Assembly (NCBI GenBank): GCA_021205725.1
Contig: JAJPWY010000033.1
Span: 17,278 to 81,277 of the forward strand
DNA: 64,000 nucleotides
From: Clostridiales bacterium
GTDB lineage: Bacteria > Bacillota > Clostridia > Oscillospirales > Oscillospiraceae
Direction: 5' to 3'
Position numbers and translations under genes: made by a program. Under the pieces are notes generated by a model. That model did no database searches, was not told where the DNA came from, and worked only from the letters and a program-made list of their open reading frames with translations. How positions within the stretch are numbered: position 1 is the stretch's first letter; each line of letters begins with the position of its first letter. Positions 43,890 to 54,316 of the stretch are shown in pieces.

Positions 43890-46009
43890 AGGAAATCAGC
43901 TGCCCGGTGGTCAAAAAGGATCACGGGGATAAGGTGTCCGGCCGCTCCCTGTATGTGGGGGACTATGACGGTGAGGGCGTCCTCACCGGAAAGCTGCTCC
44001 ATGCGAAGGTAGCCCACGCCAGGATCGTAGAGGTATCGCTGCCGGAGCTGCCCCAGGGCTATCTGTATGTAGACCGGAACGATGTGCCGGGAGACAATAA
44101 CGTCAACATCGTCAAGGACGACACCCCGGTTTACGCCCGGGAGACGGTGGAGTACATCGGCGAGCCCATCGGCATGGTGGTGGGCCCAGACCCCAAAGAG
44201 GTGGAGCGGCTGCTCTCGGAGATTCAGGTGACCTATGAGGAGCTGGAGCCGGTGCTGGACTTGCGCAAGGCCAGCGAGGTCTTTTTCCACTATGAGTACG
44301 GCAAGGGAGACCTGGAGGCTGCCTTTGCCCAGGCTGACAAGGTCTACGAGGAAGAGTTTGAGACGGGCTATCAGGAGCAGGCCTATCTGGAGACCCAGGG
44401 CATGATGGCTGTGCCGGAGGCGGACGGACGGATGTTCGTCCACGGCTCCATGCAGTGCATCTACTACGTCAAGGGGGCGGTCATGCGGGCTCTGGGCTGT
44501 GGGCCGGACGGGGTGCATATCCTCCAGGACCCCACCGGCGGCGGCTTCGGCGGCAAGGAGGCGTTTCCCTCCATCCTGGCCTGTCAGGTGGCGGTGGCCG
44601 CTCACAAAGCCCAGGCCCCGGTTCGCTGCGTCTTTGACCGGCGGGAGGATTTGGAATACACCTCCAAGCGCCACCCCTCCCTGTGCGTTTATAAGGTGGC
44701 GGTCAAGGACGGCAGAGTCACCGCCATGGACATCGACGTGAAGTTCAACGGCGGGGCGTACACCACCCTGTCCGCCGTGGTGCTCCAGCGGGGACTGATC
44801 TGTGCCGACGGGGTGTACAACATTGAAAACCTCCACGTCGTCGGCGAGGCGCTCAAGACCAACACCACCCCCACCGGGGCCTATCGGGGCTTCGGTGCGC
44901 CACAGACCTTCTTCGCCGTGGAGCTGATGATGGACCATATCGCCCGGGACCTGGGGGTGGATTCCCTGGAGTTCAAGGAGGCCCACATGGTAAAGCAGGG
45001 GGACGCCACCTCCACCTCCGGAATGTACCATTTCCCGGTGCCCCTCCCCGCCATGATCGACGAGGTGGACCGGGCCTGCGATTTCCGCAGGAAGCATAAG
45101 GAGTACGCAAAGCCCCAGACTGGGCGGTATCGCCGGGGCATCGGCATGTCGGTCTACTTCCACGGCGCCGGCTTCACCGGGGCCGGAGAGCGGGACACCA
45201 TCAAGGCGGTCTGCAAGCTCCACAAGTACCCGGACGGCACGGTGGAGATTCTGGCCTCCAACGGCGAGATCGGCCAGGGCGTGCGAACCACCTTCCCCAA
45301 GATCGTGGCCCGGGAGCTGAATCTGCCCCTGGAGAAGGTCTACTACGACCAGCCGGACACCGCCCGGGTGCCGGACTCCGGTCCGACGGTGGCCTCCCGC
45401 TCCCTGATGATCGTGGGCGAGCTGCTCCGCCGGGCGGCCATCCAGCTCCGGGACAAATGGGTGGACGGCGAGGATCAGATGGTGGAGGAACACTATAAGG
45501 AGCCCAACTTCATGATCCCCTTCTCCCTGGAGGACTTCCATGGAGACGCCTATCCCACCTACGCCTGGGGCGTCCACGCCATCGAGGTGGAGGTGGACAC
45601 CTGCACCGGCAGGAGCCAGGTGCTGGGGGCCACCGGTTCCTTCGATGTGGGCACACCCATTGACTACAATGTGGTCATGGGCCAGATGGAGGGCGGCTTC
45701 CTCCAGGGCATCGGCTACGCTTCCATGGAGCATATGAATTACGACAACAAGGGCCGTATTCGGAACAACTCCTTCTCCGACTACCTCATCCCCACCACCA
45801 GAGACGTGCCCAATCTGAACTGCATCCTCCATGTGGAGGAGTACCCGGACGGCCCTTACGGGGCCAAGGGCGCCGGGGAGCTGCCTCTGGTGGGCGGCCC
45901 CGGGGCCTATGTGGAGGCGCTGGAGCAGGCGCTGGGCGGCGTGAAGCTGCACCACGCCCCCTTCACCATCGAGGACACCATGAACGTGATTTTGAAGGAG
46001 GGCCTGTGA
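43886..46009 (+). CDS. Molybdopterin-binding subunit of a xanthine dehydrogenase-family hydroxylase
   Basis: The 707 residues form the large catalytic subunit. They contain GFGGKEAFPS (the Mo site loop), GAYRGFGAPQ, SNGEIGQGVRTT and the late GAKGAGELPLVGGPG, where the Glu next to Gly is the catalytic base of XDH enzymes. No Fe-S domain is fused here; it is supplied by the following gene. The electron-transfer and FAD subunits follow at 46011 and 46478, giving a three-part enzyme. Substrate is a purine or other N-heterocycle by family, not by direct evidence. Confidence 0.93.
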   Translation: MKEISCPVVKKDHGDKVSGRSLYVGDYDGEGVLTGKLLHAKVAHARIVEVSLPELPQGYLYVDRNDVPGDNNVNIVKDDTPVYARETVEYIGEPIGMVVGPDPKEVERLLSEIQVTYEELEPVLDLRKASEVFFHYEYGKGDLEAAFAQADKVYEEEFETGYQEQAYLETQGMMAVPEADGRMFVHGSMQCIYYVKGAVMRALGCGPDGVHILQDPTGGGFGGKEAFPSILACQVAVAAHKAQAPVRCVFDRREDLEYTSKRHPSLCVYKVAVKDGRVTAMDIDVKFNGGAYTTLSAVVLQRGLICADGVYNIENLHVVGEALKTNTTPTGAYRGFGAPQTFFAVELMMDHIARDLGVDSLEFKEAHMVKQGDATSTSGMYHFPVPLPAMIDEVDRACDFRRKHKEYAKPQTGRYRRGIGMSVYFHGAGFTGAGERDTIKAVCKLHKYPDGTVEILASNGEIGQGVRTTFPKIVARELNLPLEKVYYDQPDTARVPDSGPTVASRSLMIVGELLRRAAIQLRDKWVDGEDQMVEEHYKEPNFMIPFSLEDFHGDAYPTYAWGVHAIEVEVDTCTGRSQVLGATGSFDVGTPIDYNVVMGQMEGGFLQGIGYASMEHMNYDNKGRIRNNSFSDYLIPTTRDVPNLNCILHVEEYPDGPYGAKGAGELPLVGGPGAYVEALEQALGGVKLHHAPFTIEDTMNVILKEGL

Positions 46010-46010
46010 G

Positions 46011-46484
46011 ATGAATGGTATCTGTTTTACGCTAAACGGCGCTCCTGTGACCTATGAGGGCAGCGCAGCGGATCGCCTGCTGGAGGTGCTGCGGGACACC
46101 TACCGCACCACCAGCGTCAAGTGCGGCTGCAAGGAAGGGGAGTGCGGGGCCTGCTCCGTGCTCCTGGACGGAGTGCTGGTGAACTCCTGCTGTGTCGCCA
46201 TGGGAGCCGTAGAGGGCCGGAGCGTGGTTACGCTGGAGGGCTACCGGGAGACGGAGCGGTTCGCCGTGCTCAGCCGGGCCTACGGAGAGCTGTCCGCCGT
46301 CCAGTGCGGCTTCTGCACTCCCGGCATGATACTGGCCAGCGAGGCCCTGCTGTCCCGGAATCCCCACCCCAGCGAGGAGGAGATCCGGGAGGGGCTCTCC
46401 GGCAATCTGTGCCGCTGCACCGGATATAACGCCATCATCAAGGCCGTCTCGCTGGCCGCAGAGGAGGGGAATGGACTATGGTAA
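46011..46484 (+). CDS. [2Fe-2S] subunit of the molybdenum hydroxylase
   Basis: The 157 residues carry the plant-type cluster motif [15 protein letters not shown] and the second cluster motif CGFCTPGM...CRCTGYN, which together bind two [2Fe-2S] clusters. It starts one base after the previous stop, inside the operon, and passes electrons from Mo to FAD. Confidence 0.95.
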   Translation: MNGICFTLNGAPVTYEGSAADRLLEVLRDTYRTTSVKCGCKEGECGACSVLLDGVLVNSCCVAMGAVEGRSVVTLEGYRETERFAVLSRAYGELSAVQCGFCTPGMILASEALLSRNPHPSEEEIREGLSGNLCRCTGYNAIIKAVSLAAEEGNGLW

Positions 46485-47299
46485 ACGGATATACGGCCCA
46501 CTCTCTGGCGGAGGCGCTGGAGATCAGGGCGGCCCATTCGGTGATCCCCTACGCCGGGGGCACCGACCTGATGGTGGAAAATCGCCCGAACCCCACCTAC
46601 CTGTTCCTGGCCCGGGTACCGGAGCTGTGCGGCATCCGTGAGGATGAGACTTACATCCGCATTGGCGCGGCGGTCACCTATACCCAGGCTCTGGAGTCCC
46701 CTCTGGTGCCGCCGCTGATGAAGGCGGCGGTGGCTCAGATCGCCGCCCCCGCCATCCGCAATGCGGGCACCTTCGGGGGCAACCTGGGCAACGGCTCGGC
46801 CAAGGCGGACTCGGTGCTCATCGAGTTTGTCACCGACGCAAAGCTGCGTATCGCCTCCGTCCGGGGGGAGCGGCTGGTCAACGTGGCCGACTTCTATCAG
46901 GGACGGAAGCAGCTGGACCTGGCCTCCGATGAACTGATCGTAGAGATTTTGCTGCCGAAGCCCGCCCCCGGAGAGCGCTGGCACTATGAGAAGGTGGGGG
47001 GCCGGAACGCCCTGGCCATCTCCCGGGTGTCCTTCGCCGGGGTGTACGAGGAGCAAGACGGCCGCATTGTCCGCCTGGCGGCGGGCTTTGGAGCGGTGGC
47101 TGCCACCGTTCTCCGGTATCCTGACCTGGAGGCCATGCTGGTGGGAAAAACCGTGGAGGAGGCAAAGAGCCTGAAACCGGATTTCCTGGCCGCCTGTGAG
47201 GGGCGGATGCAGCTGACCCGGGGCCGGGTCTCCGCCGAGTACCGCAAGGCGGTCTGTCTCCGGCTGCTGGGGGCCTTTTTGGAGGAGATGGGGATTTGA
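46478..47299 (+). CDS. FAD-binding subunit of the molybdenum hydroxylase
   Basis: The 273 residues fit the medium FAD subunit (CO-dehydrogenase flavoprotein type): [11 protein letters not shown], then [30 protein letters not shown], the FAD pyrophosphate loop typical of the family. It overlaps the small subunit gene by seven bases. It would pass electrons to NAD+ or another carrier. Confidence 0.94.
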   Translation: MVNGYTAHSLAEALEIRAAHSVIPYAGGTDLMVENRPNPTYLFLARVPELCGIREDETYIRIGAAVTYTQALESPLVPPLMKAAVAQIAAPAIRNAGTFGGNLGNGSAKADSVLIEFVTDAKLRIASVRGERLVNVADFYQGRKQLDLASDELIVEILLPKPAPGERWHYEKVGGRNALAISRVSFAGVYEEQDGRIVRLAAGFGAVAATVLRYPDLEAMLVGKTVEEAKSLKPDFLAACEGRMQLTRGRVSAEYRKAVCLRLLGAFLEEMGI

Positions 47300-47343
47300 T
47301 GTCCCTCCTCCCGTGAGCGCGCAAACAGAAGGGCAGGTGCGCC

Positions 47344-49920
47344 ATGTTTACAGTGAACGTCAACGGCAGGGATTATCAGTCTCCTGTGGATAAGAAGCTA
47401 TTGAGGTTCCTCCGGGACGACCTCCATCTTACCGCCGCCAAGGACGGGTGCAGCGAGGGGGTCTGCGGCACCTGCACCGTGCTGGTGGACGGGGTCAAGA
47501 CCAAGGCCTGCGTCCCCCTCCTGAGCCGACTGGCGGGAAAAAAGGTGCTGACGGTGGAGGGCATCGACCCGGAGGAGATGAAGGTCTATGAGTACTGCTT
47601 CGCCGAGGCCGGGGCAGTGCAGTGCGGCTTCTGCATCCCGGGCATGGTCATCTCCGCCAAGAGCCTGCTGGACGGGAACCTGAACCCCACCCGGGCGGAC
47701 GTGAAAAAGGCCATCCGTGGCAACCTGTGCCGCTGTACCGGCTACCAGAAGATCGAGAACGCCATCCTCATGGCGGCGGAGTTCTTCCGGGAGCGCAAGC
47801 CCATCCCGCCTGCCCCCAGGACCCTCCACATGAACGAGCGGGCCAGACGCATCGACGCCAAAGAAAAGGTGAACGGCACCGGCATCTATACCGACGACAT
47901 CGAGCTGGAGGGGATGCTCTACGCCAAGGGGGTCTACTCCAAATATCCCCGTGCCAGGATCGACCGAATCGACATCAGCAAGGCCCAGGCCCACCCGGAC
48001 TGCGTGCGGGTGCTGACCAGGGAGGACGTACCCCACAACATCATCGGCCACATCAAGCAGGATTGGGACGTGATGATGGGGGTGGGAGACATCACCAAAT
48101 ATGTGGGCAACGTCATCGCCGTGGTGGCCACCGACAAAAAGGAGAAGCTGGAGGAGATCGCCTCCCTGGTGGAGGTGGATTACACCGAACTGGAGCCGGT
48201 GACCAACCCCTTCGACGCCTTACGGGGGGACGCTCCCCTGATCCACCCGGACGGCAACGTCATGGGCAAGGCCCACCTGTCCCGGGGAGATGCCGACGCC
48301 GCCATCCGCAAGTCCAAATATGTGGTCACCCGAAAGTATAAGACCTCCTGGCAGGAGCACGGCTTTATGGAGCCGGAGTGCTGCGTGGCCATGCCGGAGG
48401 GGGAGGACGGACTGCTCCTCTATACCACCAGCCAGTCCATCTACGACGTGCAGCGGGAGTGCTCCACCATGCTCCAGCTGCCCCCGGAGAAGGTACACGT
48501 CCGGGCGGCGTTGGTGGGGGGCGGCTTCGGCGGCAAGGAGGACATGACCGTCCAGCCCTACGCCGCCCTGATGGCCTGGGTGACGAAACGGCCGGTGAAG
48601 GTGAAATACAGCCGCCAGGAGTCCCTGGATTATCACGTCAAGCGGCACCCCATGGAGATGGAGTTCACCACCGCCTGCGACGAAAACGGCCGGCTCACCG
48701 CCATGAAGGGCATCATCATCGCCGACACCGGGGCCTATGCCTCTCTGGGCGGGCCGGTGCTCCAGCGGGCCTGCACCCATGCGGCGGGGCCGTACAATTA
48801 TCAGAATCTGGACATCCTGGGCATGTCGGTCTATACCAACAATGTGGTCTCCGGGGCCTTCCGGGGCTTCGGCGTCAGTCAGAGCTGCTTTGCCACCGAG
48901 ATGAACATCAATCTTCTGGCGGAGATGTCCGGCATCGACCCATGGGAGTTCCGCCGCCGGAACGCCATCCAGCCGGGGGACCGGCTCCCCAACGGCCAGG
49001 TGGCCGAGCCGGACACCAATATGGTGGCCTGTCTGGAGGCAGTGAAGGATATTTACTACTCCAACCCCTATGCGGGCATTGCCATCGGCTTTAAGAATTC
49101 CGGCACCGGTATGGGAAAGAAGGACATCGGCCGGGTGCTCCTGTCGGTGGAGGAGGGGAAGATACACATCCGCACCTCCGCCTCCTGCATGGGCCAGGGC
49201 ATCGGGCAGATGACGTTGACGGAGATCTGCCACGTCACCGACCTGGACCCCGCCCTGTTCGTCTTTGAGACGGCGGACACGGTCCGCACCCCGGACTCCG
49301 GCACCTCCACCGCCTCCCGGCAGACGGTGGTCACCGGCGAGGCTGCCCGGCGGGCAGGGGAGCAGCTCAAGGCCGCTCTGGAGCAGTACGGCTCCCTGGA
49401 GGCCCTGGAGGGGAAGGAGTTTTTGGGAGAGTACTCCGCCAAGACCGACCCTCTGGGGGCCATCAAAGACAACCCGGTGAGCCACGTCTCCTACTCCTAC
49501 GGCGCACAGGTCATTATTCTAAACGAACAGGGGAGAATCACCAAGGCGGTCTCCGCCTTTGACGTGGGTACTCCCGTGAATATCCAGTCGGTGGAGGGCC
49601 AGATCGAGGGCGGCATGGTCATGGGCATCGGCTACGGCGTCACCGAGAAATTCGAGTGCATCGACGGCTACCCAAAAAGCAAGCTGGGCACCATCGGTAT
49701 TATGCGGGCCACCGACGCCCCGGAGCTGGAGGTCATCCTCTGCCAGCCTAAGGAGGAGGATAAGCTGCCCTACTCTCTGGGGGCGAAGGGCTGCGGGGAG
49801 CTGTGCATGATACCCACCGCCCCCGCCTGCGCCCACGCCTACTACCGCTACGACGGCAAATTCCGGCAGTCCCTCCCTCTGGAGGACACCCCCTACCGGA
49901 GGGCAAAAAAGAAATCGTGA
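47344..49920 (+). CDS. Second molybdenum hydroxylase, Fe-S domain fused to catalytic domain (candidate selenium-dependent xanthine dehydrogenase)
   Basis: The 858 residues begin with the two [2Fe-2S] motifs ([23 protein letters not shown]...CRCTGYQ) in residues 1-145 and continue with a Mo catalytic domain carrying [32 protein letters not shown] and the late [11 protein letters not shown] with the catalytic Glu. Length and order match the selenium-dependent xanthine dehydrogenase family (fused Fe-S and Mo, no FAD domain), in which Se is a labile ligand, so no UGA codon is needed. Whether Se is used cannot be told. A 44-nt gap with a good AGGTGCGCC site separates it from the FAD subunit gene. 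Confidence 0.88.
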   Translation: MFTVNVNGRDYQSPVDKKLLRFLRDDLHLTAAKDGCSEGVCGTCTVLVDGVKTKACVPLLSRLAGKKVLTVEGIDPEEMKVYEYCFAEAGAVQCGFCIPGMVISAKSLLDGNLNPTRADVKKAIRGNLCRCTGYQKIENAILMAAEFFRERKPIPPAPRTLHMNERARRIDAKEKVNGTGIYTDDIELEGMLYAKGVYSKYPRARIDRIDISKAQAHPDCVRVLTREDVPHNIIGHIKQDWDVMMGVGDITKYVGNVIAVVATDKKEKLEEIASLVEVDYTELEPVTNPFDALRGDAPLIHPDGNVMGKAHLSRGDADAAIRKSKYVVTRKYKTSWQEHGFMEPECCVAMPEGEDGLLLYTTSQSIYDVQRECSTMLQLPPEKVHVRAALVGGGFGGKEDMTVQPYAALMAWVTKRPVKVKYSRQESLDYHVKRHPMEMEFTTACDENGRLTAMKGIIIADTGAYASLGGPVLQRACTHAAGPYNYQNLDILGMSVYTNNVVSGAFRGFGVSQSCFATEMNINLLAEMSGIDPWEFRRRNAIQPGDRLPNGQVAEPDTNMVACLEAVKDIYYSNPYAGIAIGFKNSGTGMGKKDIGRVLLSVEEGKIHIRTSASCMGQGIGQMTLTEICHVTDLDPALFVFETADTVRTPDSGTSTASRQTVVTGEAARRAGEQLKAALEQYGSLEALEGKEFLGEYSAKTDPLGAIKDNPVSHVSYSYGAQVIILNEQGRITKAVSAFDVGTPVNIQSVEGQIEGGMVMGIGYGVTEKFECIDGYPKSKLGTIGIMRATDAPELEVILCQPKEEDKLPYSLGAKGCGELCMIPTAPACAHAYYRYDGKFRQSLPLEDTPYRRAKKKS

Positions 49921-49960
49921 AAACCGAACAGGAGCATCACCCCTGAGCGGGGCGTGCAAA

Positions 49961-49986
49961 AAGACCGGGCGGCAGCCCGGTCTTTT
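49961..49986. terminator. Bidirectional terminator after the hydroxylase cluster
   Basis: AAGACCGGGC (49961-49970) and GCCCGGTCTT (49975-49984) form a perfect 10-bp stem with a 4-nt loop. T residues on one side and A residues on the other let it serve both strands; it lies between convergent genes. Confidence 0.9.
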
Positions 49987-49999
49987 GTGCGTAAATATC

Positions 50000-50569
50000 C
50001 TATTTTCCCTTTCGGAGATACAGCCCAAACACGCCCCCGCAGGTGCCGCCGATGATGTGGGTCAGCTGGGAGATGTTGTCCGACTGGAGCAGGCCGTCTG
50101 CGATCTCTCCGCCAATATAGATCACGTACACCAGAATCAGGGTCAGGGGGATGCGACCCTTGCTGCTCCCGGAGACGGAGGAGAGGATGATGAGCATAAA
50201 GACGATGCCGCTGGCTCCCAGCAGAGCGGTGCCGGGGAAGCAGATAAACTGCACCAGACCGGAGATGAGGGCGGTGGCCACCATGCACTCCAGCAGGGTC
50301 TTGCTGCCGTACCGCTCCTCCAGAGGCGGGCCGATGACCAGCAGCAGGGTCATATTGCTGATGTAGTGGCTGTAGCTGGCGTGGCCCAGGACGTGCCCAA
50401 AGAAGCGGAGATAGGTGAACGGGTCGGTGAGGGAGGAACGGTACACCGAAAAACACAGATAGGTGGACGTCCCGCCGGTGACGCCGTCCAAAATCAGCAC
50501 CACCAGGGAGAGCAGGGCAAAGGTCAGAATGACCGGAGAGTTGTATTGTATCCTGCGCAAGAGCTTCAT
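50000..50569 (-). CDS. Rhomboid-family intramembrane serine protease
   Basis: Rhomboids cut membrane proteins within the bilayer. The 189 residues have six hydrophobic segments, the active serine in LLGASGIVFM (GxSx) and the active histidine in QLTHIIGGTCGG near the C-terminus. HYISNMTLLLVIGP with the oxyanion-hole-type His and Asn also fits. It is 16 nt from the end of lctP on the same strand. Confidence 0.93.
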   Translation of the reverse strand: MKLLRRIQYNSPVILTFALLSLVVLILDGVTGGTSTYLCFSVYRSSLTDPFTYLRFFGHVLGHASYSHYISNMTLLLVIGPPLEERYGSKTLLECMVATALISGLVQFICFPGTALLGASGIVFMLIILSSVSGSSKGRIPLTLILVYVIYIGGEIADGLLQSDNISQLTHIIGGTCGGVFGLYLRKGK

Positions 50570-50585
50570 AAGAGCCTCCTATTAT

Positions 50586-52232
50586 TTAGTGCATGACCAC
50601 AAGGGCCACCGCCAGCACCAGCGCCACATAGATCGCCACGGGAACCAGATTGACGGCGATGATGCGCCCCTCCTCCCCGGCGGCTCCGGTGGTGGCGGAG
50701 ACAGAGACTACGTTGTTGATGCAGATCATGTTGCCCAGTGCCCCTCCGGCGCACTGGAGGGCGCAGGTGTAGAGAGGATCCGCCCCGATGAGCAGGGCTG
50801 TGTTGAACTGGAGAGAGGTGAACATGACACAGGAGACGGTGCAGGAGCCGGAGATAAAGGCACCCAGCACTCCGATGAGGGGGGAGATGACCGGGAAGGC
50901 GGCGCCGGTGAGGTCGGCCAACGCCTGGGCAGCCACCATGAGCATGGAGTCCATGCCGCTGCTGTTGACCCCGGAGTTGAGCATGATCTGCACCATGGCC
51001 ACCCCAAAGACCAGGGCGGAGAACACCTTGAGCAGCTGAAAGAAGGAGCCGAGACACACCCGCCCCACATCCTTCACGCCAATGCCGCTGACCAGACCCA
51101 AAATCACGGCGAACAGGCCAAAGGGCAGCAGACCGGGGTTCCAGAAGGGCTGGAAGGAGTAGGAGCAGGAGTCCACCCCAAACAGCCCTGACCACCCCAC
51201 CGTCACCGACTGGAGCAGGCTTTTCAGTCCAAAGGCGTCCACCCGGCTGACAAACAGGAACAGGCCCACGCAGGCGTAGGGGAGCCATCCCCTCCAGGCG
51301 GGCATGGCCCGGGCCTGGTTGATGCTGCGCACCGGGTCCTCCACCGGGTCGTCGGGAAACCGCCAGACGTGCCGGGGAACCAGAAAGCCGTGGGCTGCGG
51401 CGAACACAGAGAGGGCCAGACCGATGACCGCCCCCAGGATGGAGGGGAATTCGTGGCCGCCCACCACAGAGATCAGGTAGTAGGGCGCGCAGAAGGCGGC
51501 CCCGGCAAACAGGCCGAAGGGTAAGATCTCCACAAAATCCCGGAAACGCCGTCCCTTCTCCCCGTAGAGGAACAGGAATACGCCGACCAGCATCAGGGGG
51601 ACCAGAATACCGCCCACGCCGAGGAACAGGGTGGTCAGCCGGGTGGCCGCGGAGAGAAATTCCTCATAGTTCAGCCCATATTGGGCCACATACTGGGGAT
51701 TGGAGGCGATCTCGTCCGCAATGGAGGTGACCATGGCGGTGATGGGCGCACCGGCGGCGGCAAAGGGGACGGGGGTGGAGTTGGCAATCAGGCAGACGAT
51801 GCAGGCGGCCACCGGGGGAAAGCCCAGGGCCACAAGCAGAGGGGCTGCCAGAGCCGCCGGAGTGCCGTAGCCCGCCGTCCCCTCGATGAAGGCTCCAAAC
51901 AGCCAGGCAATCAGGATGGCCTGCACCCGCCGATCCGGGCTGACCCGGGAGAAGCTCCGCTGAATAGCCTCCATATAGCCGCAGCGCCGGAGCATATTCA
52001 GAAAGAGAATGGCGCCGAAGATGATGAGAAAGACCTCCAGCGCCTTGCACACGCCCTGTATCCCGAAGGCGGCCAGAGCGGCGGGTTCCATCTGCCAGAC
52101 GGACAGAGCCAGCACCACCGTCAGCAGGAGGGAGAGCAGCAGCGCCCTGGAGGCGGAGAGATGGATGCGCCGGACGACCATGACGACCAGAGCCAGGAGG
52201 ATGGGGGAGAGGGCGAGAAAGGCGTACAGCAT
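50586..52232 (-). CDS. lctP: L-lactate permease (LctP family)
   Basis: An electroneutral lactate/glycolate-proton symporter family. The 548 residues have about 12 to 14 membrane helices and characteristic motifs: [46 protein letters not shown] and a late [17 protein letters not shown] loop ([15 protein letters not shown]). I chose the ATG at 52232 with AAGGAGC upstream; a TTG at 52247 adds five residues. A near-consensus promoter precedes it. Rhomboid follows on the same strand. The protein would let the cell take up or export lactate. Confidence 0.93.
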   Translation of the reverse strand: MLYAFLALSPILLALVVMVVRRIHLSASRALLLSLLLTVVLALSVWQMEPAALAAFGIQGVCKALEVFLIIFGAILFLNMLRRCGYMEAIQRSFSRVSPDRRVQAILIAWLFGAFIEGTAGYGTPAALAAPLLVALGFPPVAACIVCLIANSTPVPFAAAGAPITAMVTSIADEIASNPQYVAQYGLNYEEFLSAATRLTTLFLGVGGILVPLMLVGVFLFLYGEKGRRFRDFVEILPFGLFAGAAFCAPYYLISVVGGHEFPSILGAVIGLALSVFAAAHGFLVPRHVWRFPDDPVEDPVRSINQARAMPAWRGWLPYACVGLFLFVSRVDAFGLKSLLQSVTVGWSGLFGVDSCSYSFQPFWNPGLLPFGLFAVILGLVSGIGVKDVGRVCLGSFFQLLKVFSALVFGVAMVQIMLNSGVNSSGMDSMLMVAAQALADLTGAAFPVISPLIGVLGAFISGSCTVSCVMFTSLQFNTALLIGADPLYTCALQCAGGALGNMICINNVVSVSATTGAAGEEGRIIAVNLVPVAIYVALVLAVALVVMH

Positions 52233-52285
52233 GGCAAGCTCCTTCAAAATGGGAGGAAATTCTTCAAATCAGAACAATTTTCTTC

Positions 52286-52313
52286 ATTATATCCCGATTC
52301 ATCTCTTTGTCAA
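52286..52313 (-). promoter_or_regulatory. Near-consensus promoter of lctP
   Basis: On the minus strand a perfect TTGACA (52308-52313) and a perfect TATAAT (52286-52291) are separated by 16 bp. Confidence 0.8.
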
Positions 52314-52351
52314 GGGTGAGCGGGTTCGCAGACGCCCCAAAACGACGCCAT

Positions 52352-52392
52352 AACAAAATGATGGGGGCAGGCGATTTGCCTGTCCCCACCAT
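52352..52392 (-). terminator. Terminator of the DUF2798-like gene
   Basis: On the minus strand ATGGTGGGGACAGGC pairs with GCCTGCCCCCATCAT (two mismatches) around AAATC, followed by TTTTGTT. Confidence 0.7.
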
Positions 52393-52424
52393 AATAGAGA
52401 TGTGATTTTGTTGACAGATGCGCC

Positions 52425-53024
52425 TCAGCCACGCTCCATGGCCTTCACCGGGGCGGGAGCGGGCTGTATGCCCTGCTCCTCCTGGGGCTTCTCTGCAAAC
52501 AGGTGCTTGAACACCGTCCGCACCAGAGGCTGGATGAAGAACAGCTGGCTGAAATAGGCAAACGGCAGGTTGTAGCACACCAGCTTGAGCCAGTTGGCCA
52601 GCAGGGTGAGAACATTGAAGCCGCTGTAGTACGGATAGTAGAAGCAGGCGGCCAGGAAGCTCATGGTGGGGCACATCAGGCCAACGGTGGCGCAGATGAC
52701 GGCGGTCTCCACCAGCATGGGGTGATCCTTCTTCGGGTCAAAGACCTTGCAGGCCAGCCGGAAGGAGCAGGGGCTCCCCATAATGCACTCCAGGCCGTAG
52801 GCGAAGCAGAACTCGATGAGGATGACGGCCCAGATGGGGAGCATCCTGCCGAACATATAGACGCCGCCCTGGGCGTTGATCGCCTGAAGGACATGATCGG
52901 CTCCGTTGACCTCCATCAGCGTGTCGCCGTTTATCACATACAGGCTGTAAAACACATAGGCATGAACGGTCACCAACACGGTCAGAAAGGCAAATACCAT
53001 CCGCTGAAATTGGTTCTTGGGCAT
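52425..53024 (-). CDS. DUF2798-like integral membrane protein
   Basis: A 199-residue protein with four hydrophobic segments (about 8-30, 60-80, 100-125, 135-160). It begins MPKNQFQRMVFAFLTVLVTVHAYVFYSLYVI, the layout of DUF2798 proteins of gut Clostridia. No catalytic motif is seen, and the function is unknown. The ATG at 53024 has AAGGAG nine bases upstream and a strong promoter 40 bp further. It is monocistronic. Confidence 0.65.
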   Translation of the reverse strand: MPKNQFQRMVFAFLTVLVTVHAYVFYSLYVINGDTLMEVNGADHVLQAINAQGGVYMFGRMLPIWAVILIEFCFAYGLECIMGSPCSFRLACKVFDPKKDHPMLVETAVICATVGLMCPTMSFLAACFYYPYYSGFNVLTLLANWLKLVCYNLPFAYFSQLFFIQPLVRTVFKHLFAEKPQEEQGIQPAPAPVKAMERG

Positions 53025-53064
53025 AAGTGAACTCTCCTTTACATGATTGTCTGTTGACCTGAAG

Positions 53065-53093
53065 ATTATATTGGAAAAGCAAAACGCCGTCAA
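53065..53093 (-). promoter_or_regulatory. Promoter of the DUF2798-like gene
   Basis: On the minus strand TTGACG (53088-53093) and a perfect TATAAT (53065-53070), 17-bp spacing. Confidence 0.75.
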
Positions 53094-53291
53094 CGGGCCC
53101 TTTATACGAAAAAGGGGGCGGGGGAATTTTGTGCGTTCTGCGCAGCACCGGTATCGGTTCCGGGGACGCCAATCCCCTCAAAAACAAAAAACTGGGGTAC
53201 AAAAACGGAAGCCTGTTCATCATTCGTTCATGTTTTCCCGCCTGGCAGGGTGGTATACTTTTCTTATCACAAAGCGAAGGAGTGTTCCACT

Positions 53292-53609
53292 ATGGCAAGA
53301 TATTGTGAAAACTGCGGAGCGGAGCTGTCCGAGACCGCTAAATTCTGTTCCAACTGCGGCGTCAGCGTCAAGGGGACGGCTGCCGCCGATGACGGCAATA
53401 CTGTGACGGTGGACGACAGCAGCTCGTTCACTACGTCCGATGCGGCGAAGATCGCAGGGACGGTGGCGGGCGTCGCTGCGGGGGCAGGTCTTCTGCGCTG
53501 GCTGACCCGGCCCCGTCGCCCCAGACATCCGGGCCCTGGGCCTATGGGTGGCCCCGGGCCTATGGGCGGCCCCGGTGGCCCGGGCGGCCCTCACGGTGGG
53601 CGGTTCTGA
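53292..53609 (+). CDS. Zinc-ribbon protein with Pro/Gly-rich tail
   Basis: The 105 residues begin with a zinc ribbon, CENCGAEL...CSNCGVS (two CxxC pairs), followed by an acidic/Thr-rich linker. A short hydrophobic segment (about 58-72, AGTVAGVAAGAGLL) comes next, then a tail of Arg, Pro, Gly and Met (GPGPMGGPGP repeats, 90-105). Such zinc-ribbon proteins are often found in Clostridia, without known function. The ATG at 53292 has AAGGAG nine bases upstream. Confidence 0.75.
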   Translation: MARYCENCGAELSETAKFCSNCGVSVKGTAAADDGNTVTVDDSSSFTTSDAAKIAGTVAGVAAGAGLLRWLTRPRRPRHPGPGPMGGPGPMGGPGGPGGPHGGRF

Positions 53610-53692
53610 CGGACGAACAGCGCAGGCTTATCGGAGAAGCCTCCTCCGACGGGCCTGTGCTCTGTTTTTTCAGTGGAGAGGAGAGATGATGG

Positions 53693-54316
53693 ATGGAGCG
53701 AGCGATTTTCTGTATCATTCTCGGCTACCTGTCCGGGTCGATTTTGTTTGCCCGGGTGGGGGAGCAGCTGTTCCACCGGAAGGGGGCTATCGAGGAGAGC
53801 CCGGATCAGAATCCCGGGACGTTCAACGCCTTTCAATACGGGGGCTTCTGGTGCGGCATGTTCACCCTCTGCGGCGACCTGTTCAAGGGAATCATCCCCG
53901 TGTGGCTGTACGTCGCAGGCTCCGGCGAGCTGCCCTGGCACGACCCGTGGCTGTCCCTGGTGATGGCGGCTCCGGTGCTGGGGCATATCTTCCCCGTGTT
54001 CTACCGGTTTAAGGGGGGCAAGGGCATCGCCACCACCTTTGGCAGTCTCCTGGGCCTGCTGCCGGAGTTCCGGCCGGTGGCGATCTTCGCCGCCTTCTTC
54101 CTCCTGTTTACCCTGGTGCTGCAGATCACCCCCCACTACCACCGGACGCTGGTGACCTATCTCTGCACCCTGGCGGGGATGTACCTGGTCTGCGGGCCCA
54201 CGGCGGTCACTGCCGGATTCCTGCTCATTGCGGGGATGGTGTTCGTCCGGCTGCTCACCAGCCAGGAGGAGAAGGAGAAGATGAAAGTGAAGGTGAAGCT
54301 GCTGTGGAGGCGCTGA
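53693..54316 (+). CDS. plsY: PlsY-family glycerol-3-phosphate acyltransferase
   Basis: PlsY acylates glycerol-3-phosphate from acyl-phosphate, the first step of phospholipid synthesis. The 207 residues have five or six membrane helices, ILGYLSGSILFARV, then NPGTFNAFQYGGFWCG (the family's GSGNPGATN loop is altered) and GHIFPVFYRFKGGKGIATTFG, which is fully conserved. The loop change may mean a divergent paralogue. The gene overlaps the glycosyltransferase by 13 bases, so both products are made together. Confidence 0.82.
   Translation: MERAIFCIILGYLSGSILFARVGEQLFHRKGAIEESPDQNPGTFNAFQYGGFWCGMFTLCGDLFKGIIPVWLYVAGSGELPWHDPWLSLVMAAPVLGHIFPVFYRFKGGKGIATTFGSLLGLLPEFRPVAIFAAFFLLFTLVLQITPHYHRTLVTYLCTLAGMYLVCGPTAVTAGFLLIAGMVFVRLLTSQEEKEKMKVKVKLLWRR

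Noticed and set aside
43793..45955. Open frame of about 720 codons on the minus strand
   Set aside because: It mirrors the molybdenum hydroxylase subunit gene and contains no motif of its own.
47344..49920. Selenocysteine in the second molybdenum hydroxylase
   Set aside because: The frame is open throughout with no internal UGA. In the Se-dependent family the selenium is a labile ligand, so Sec is not expected.
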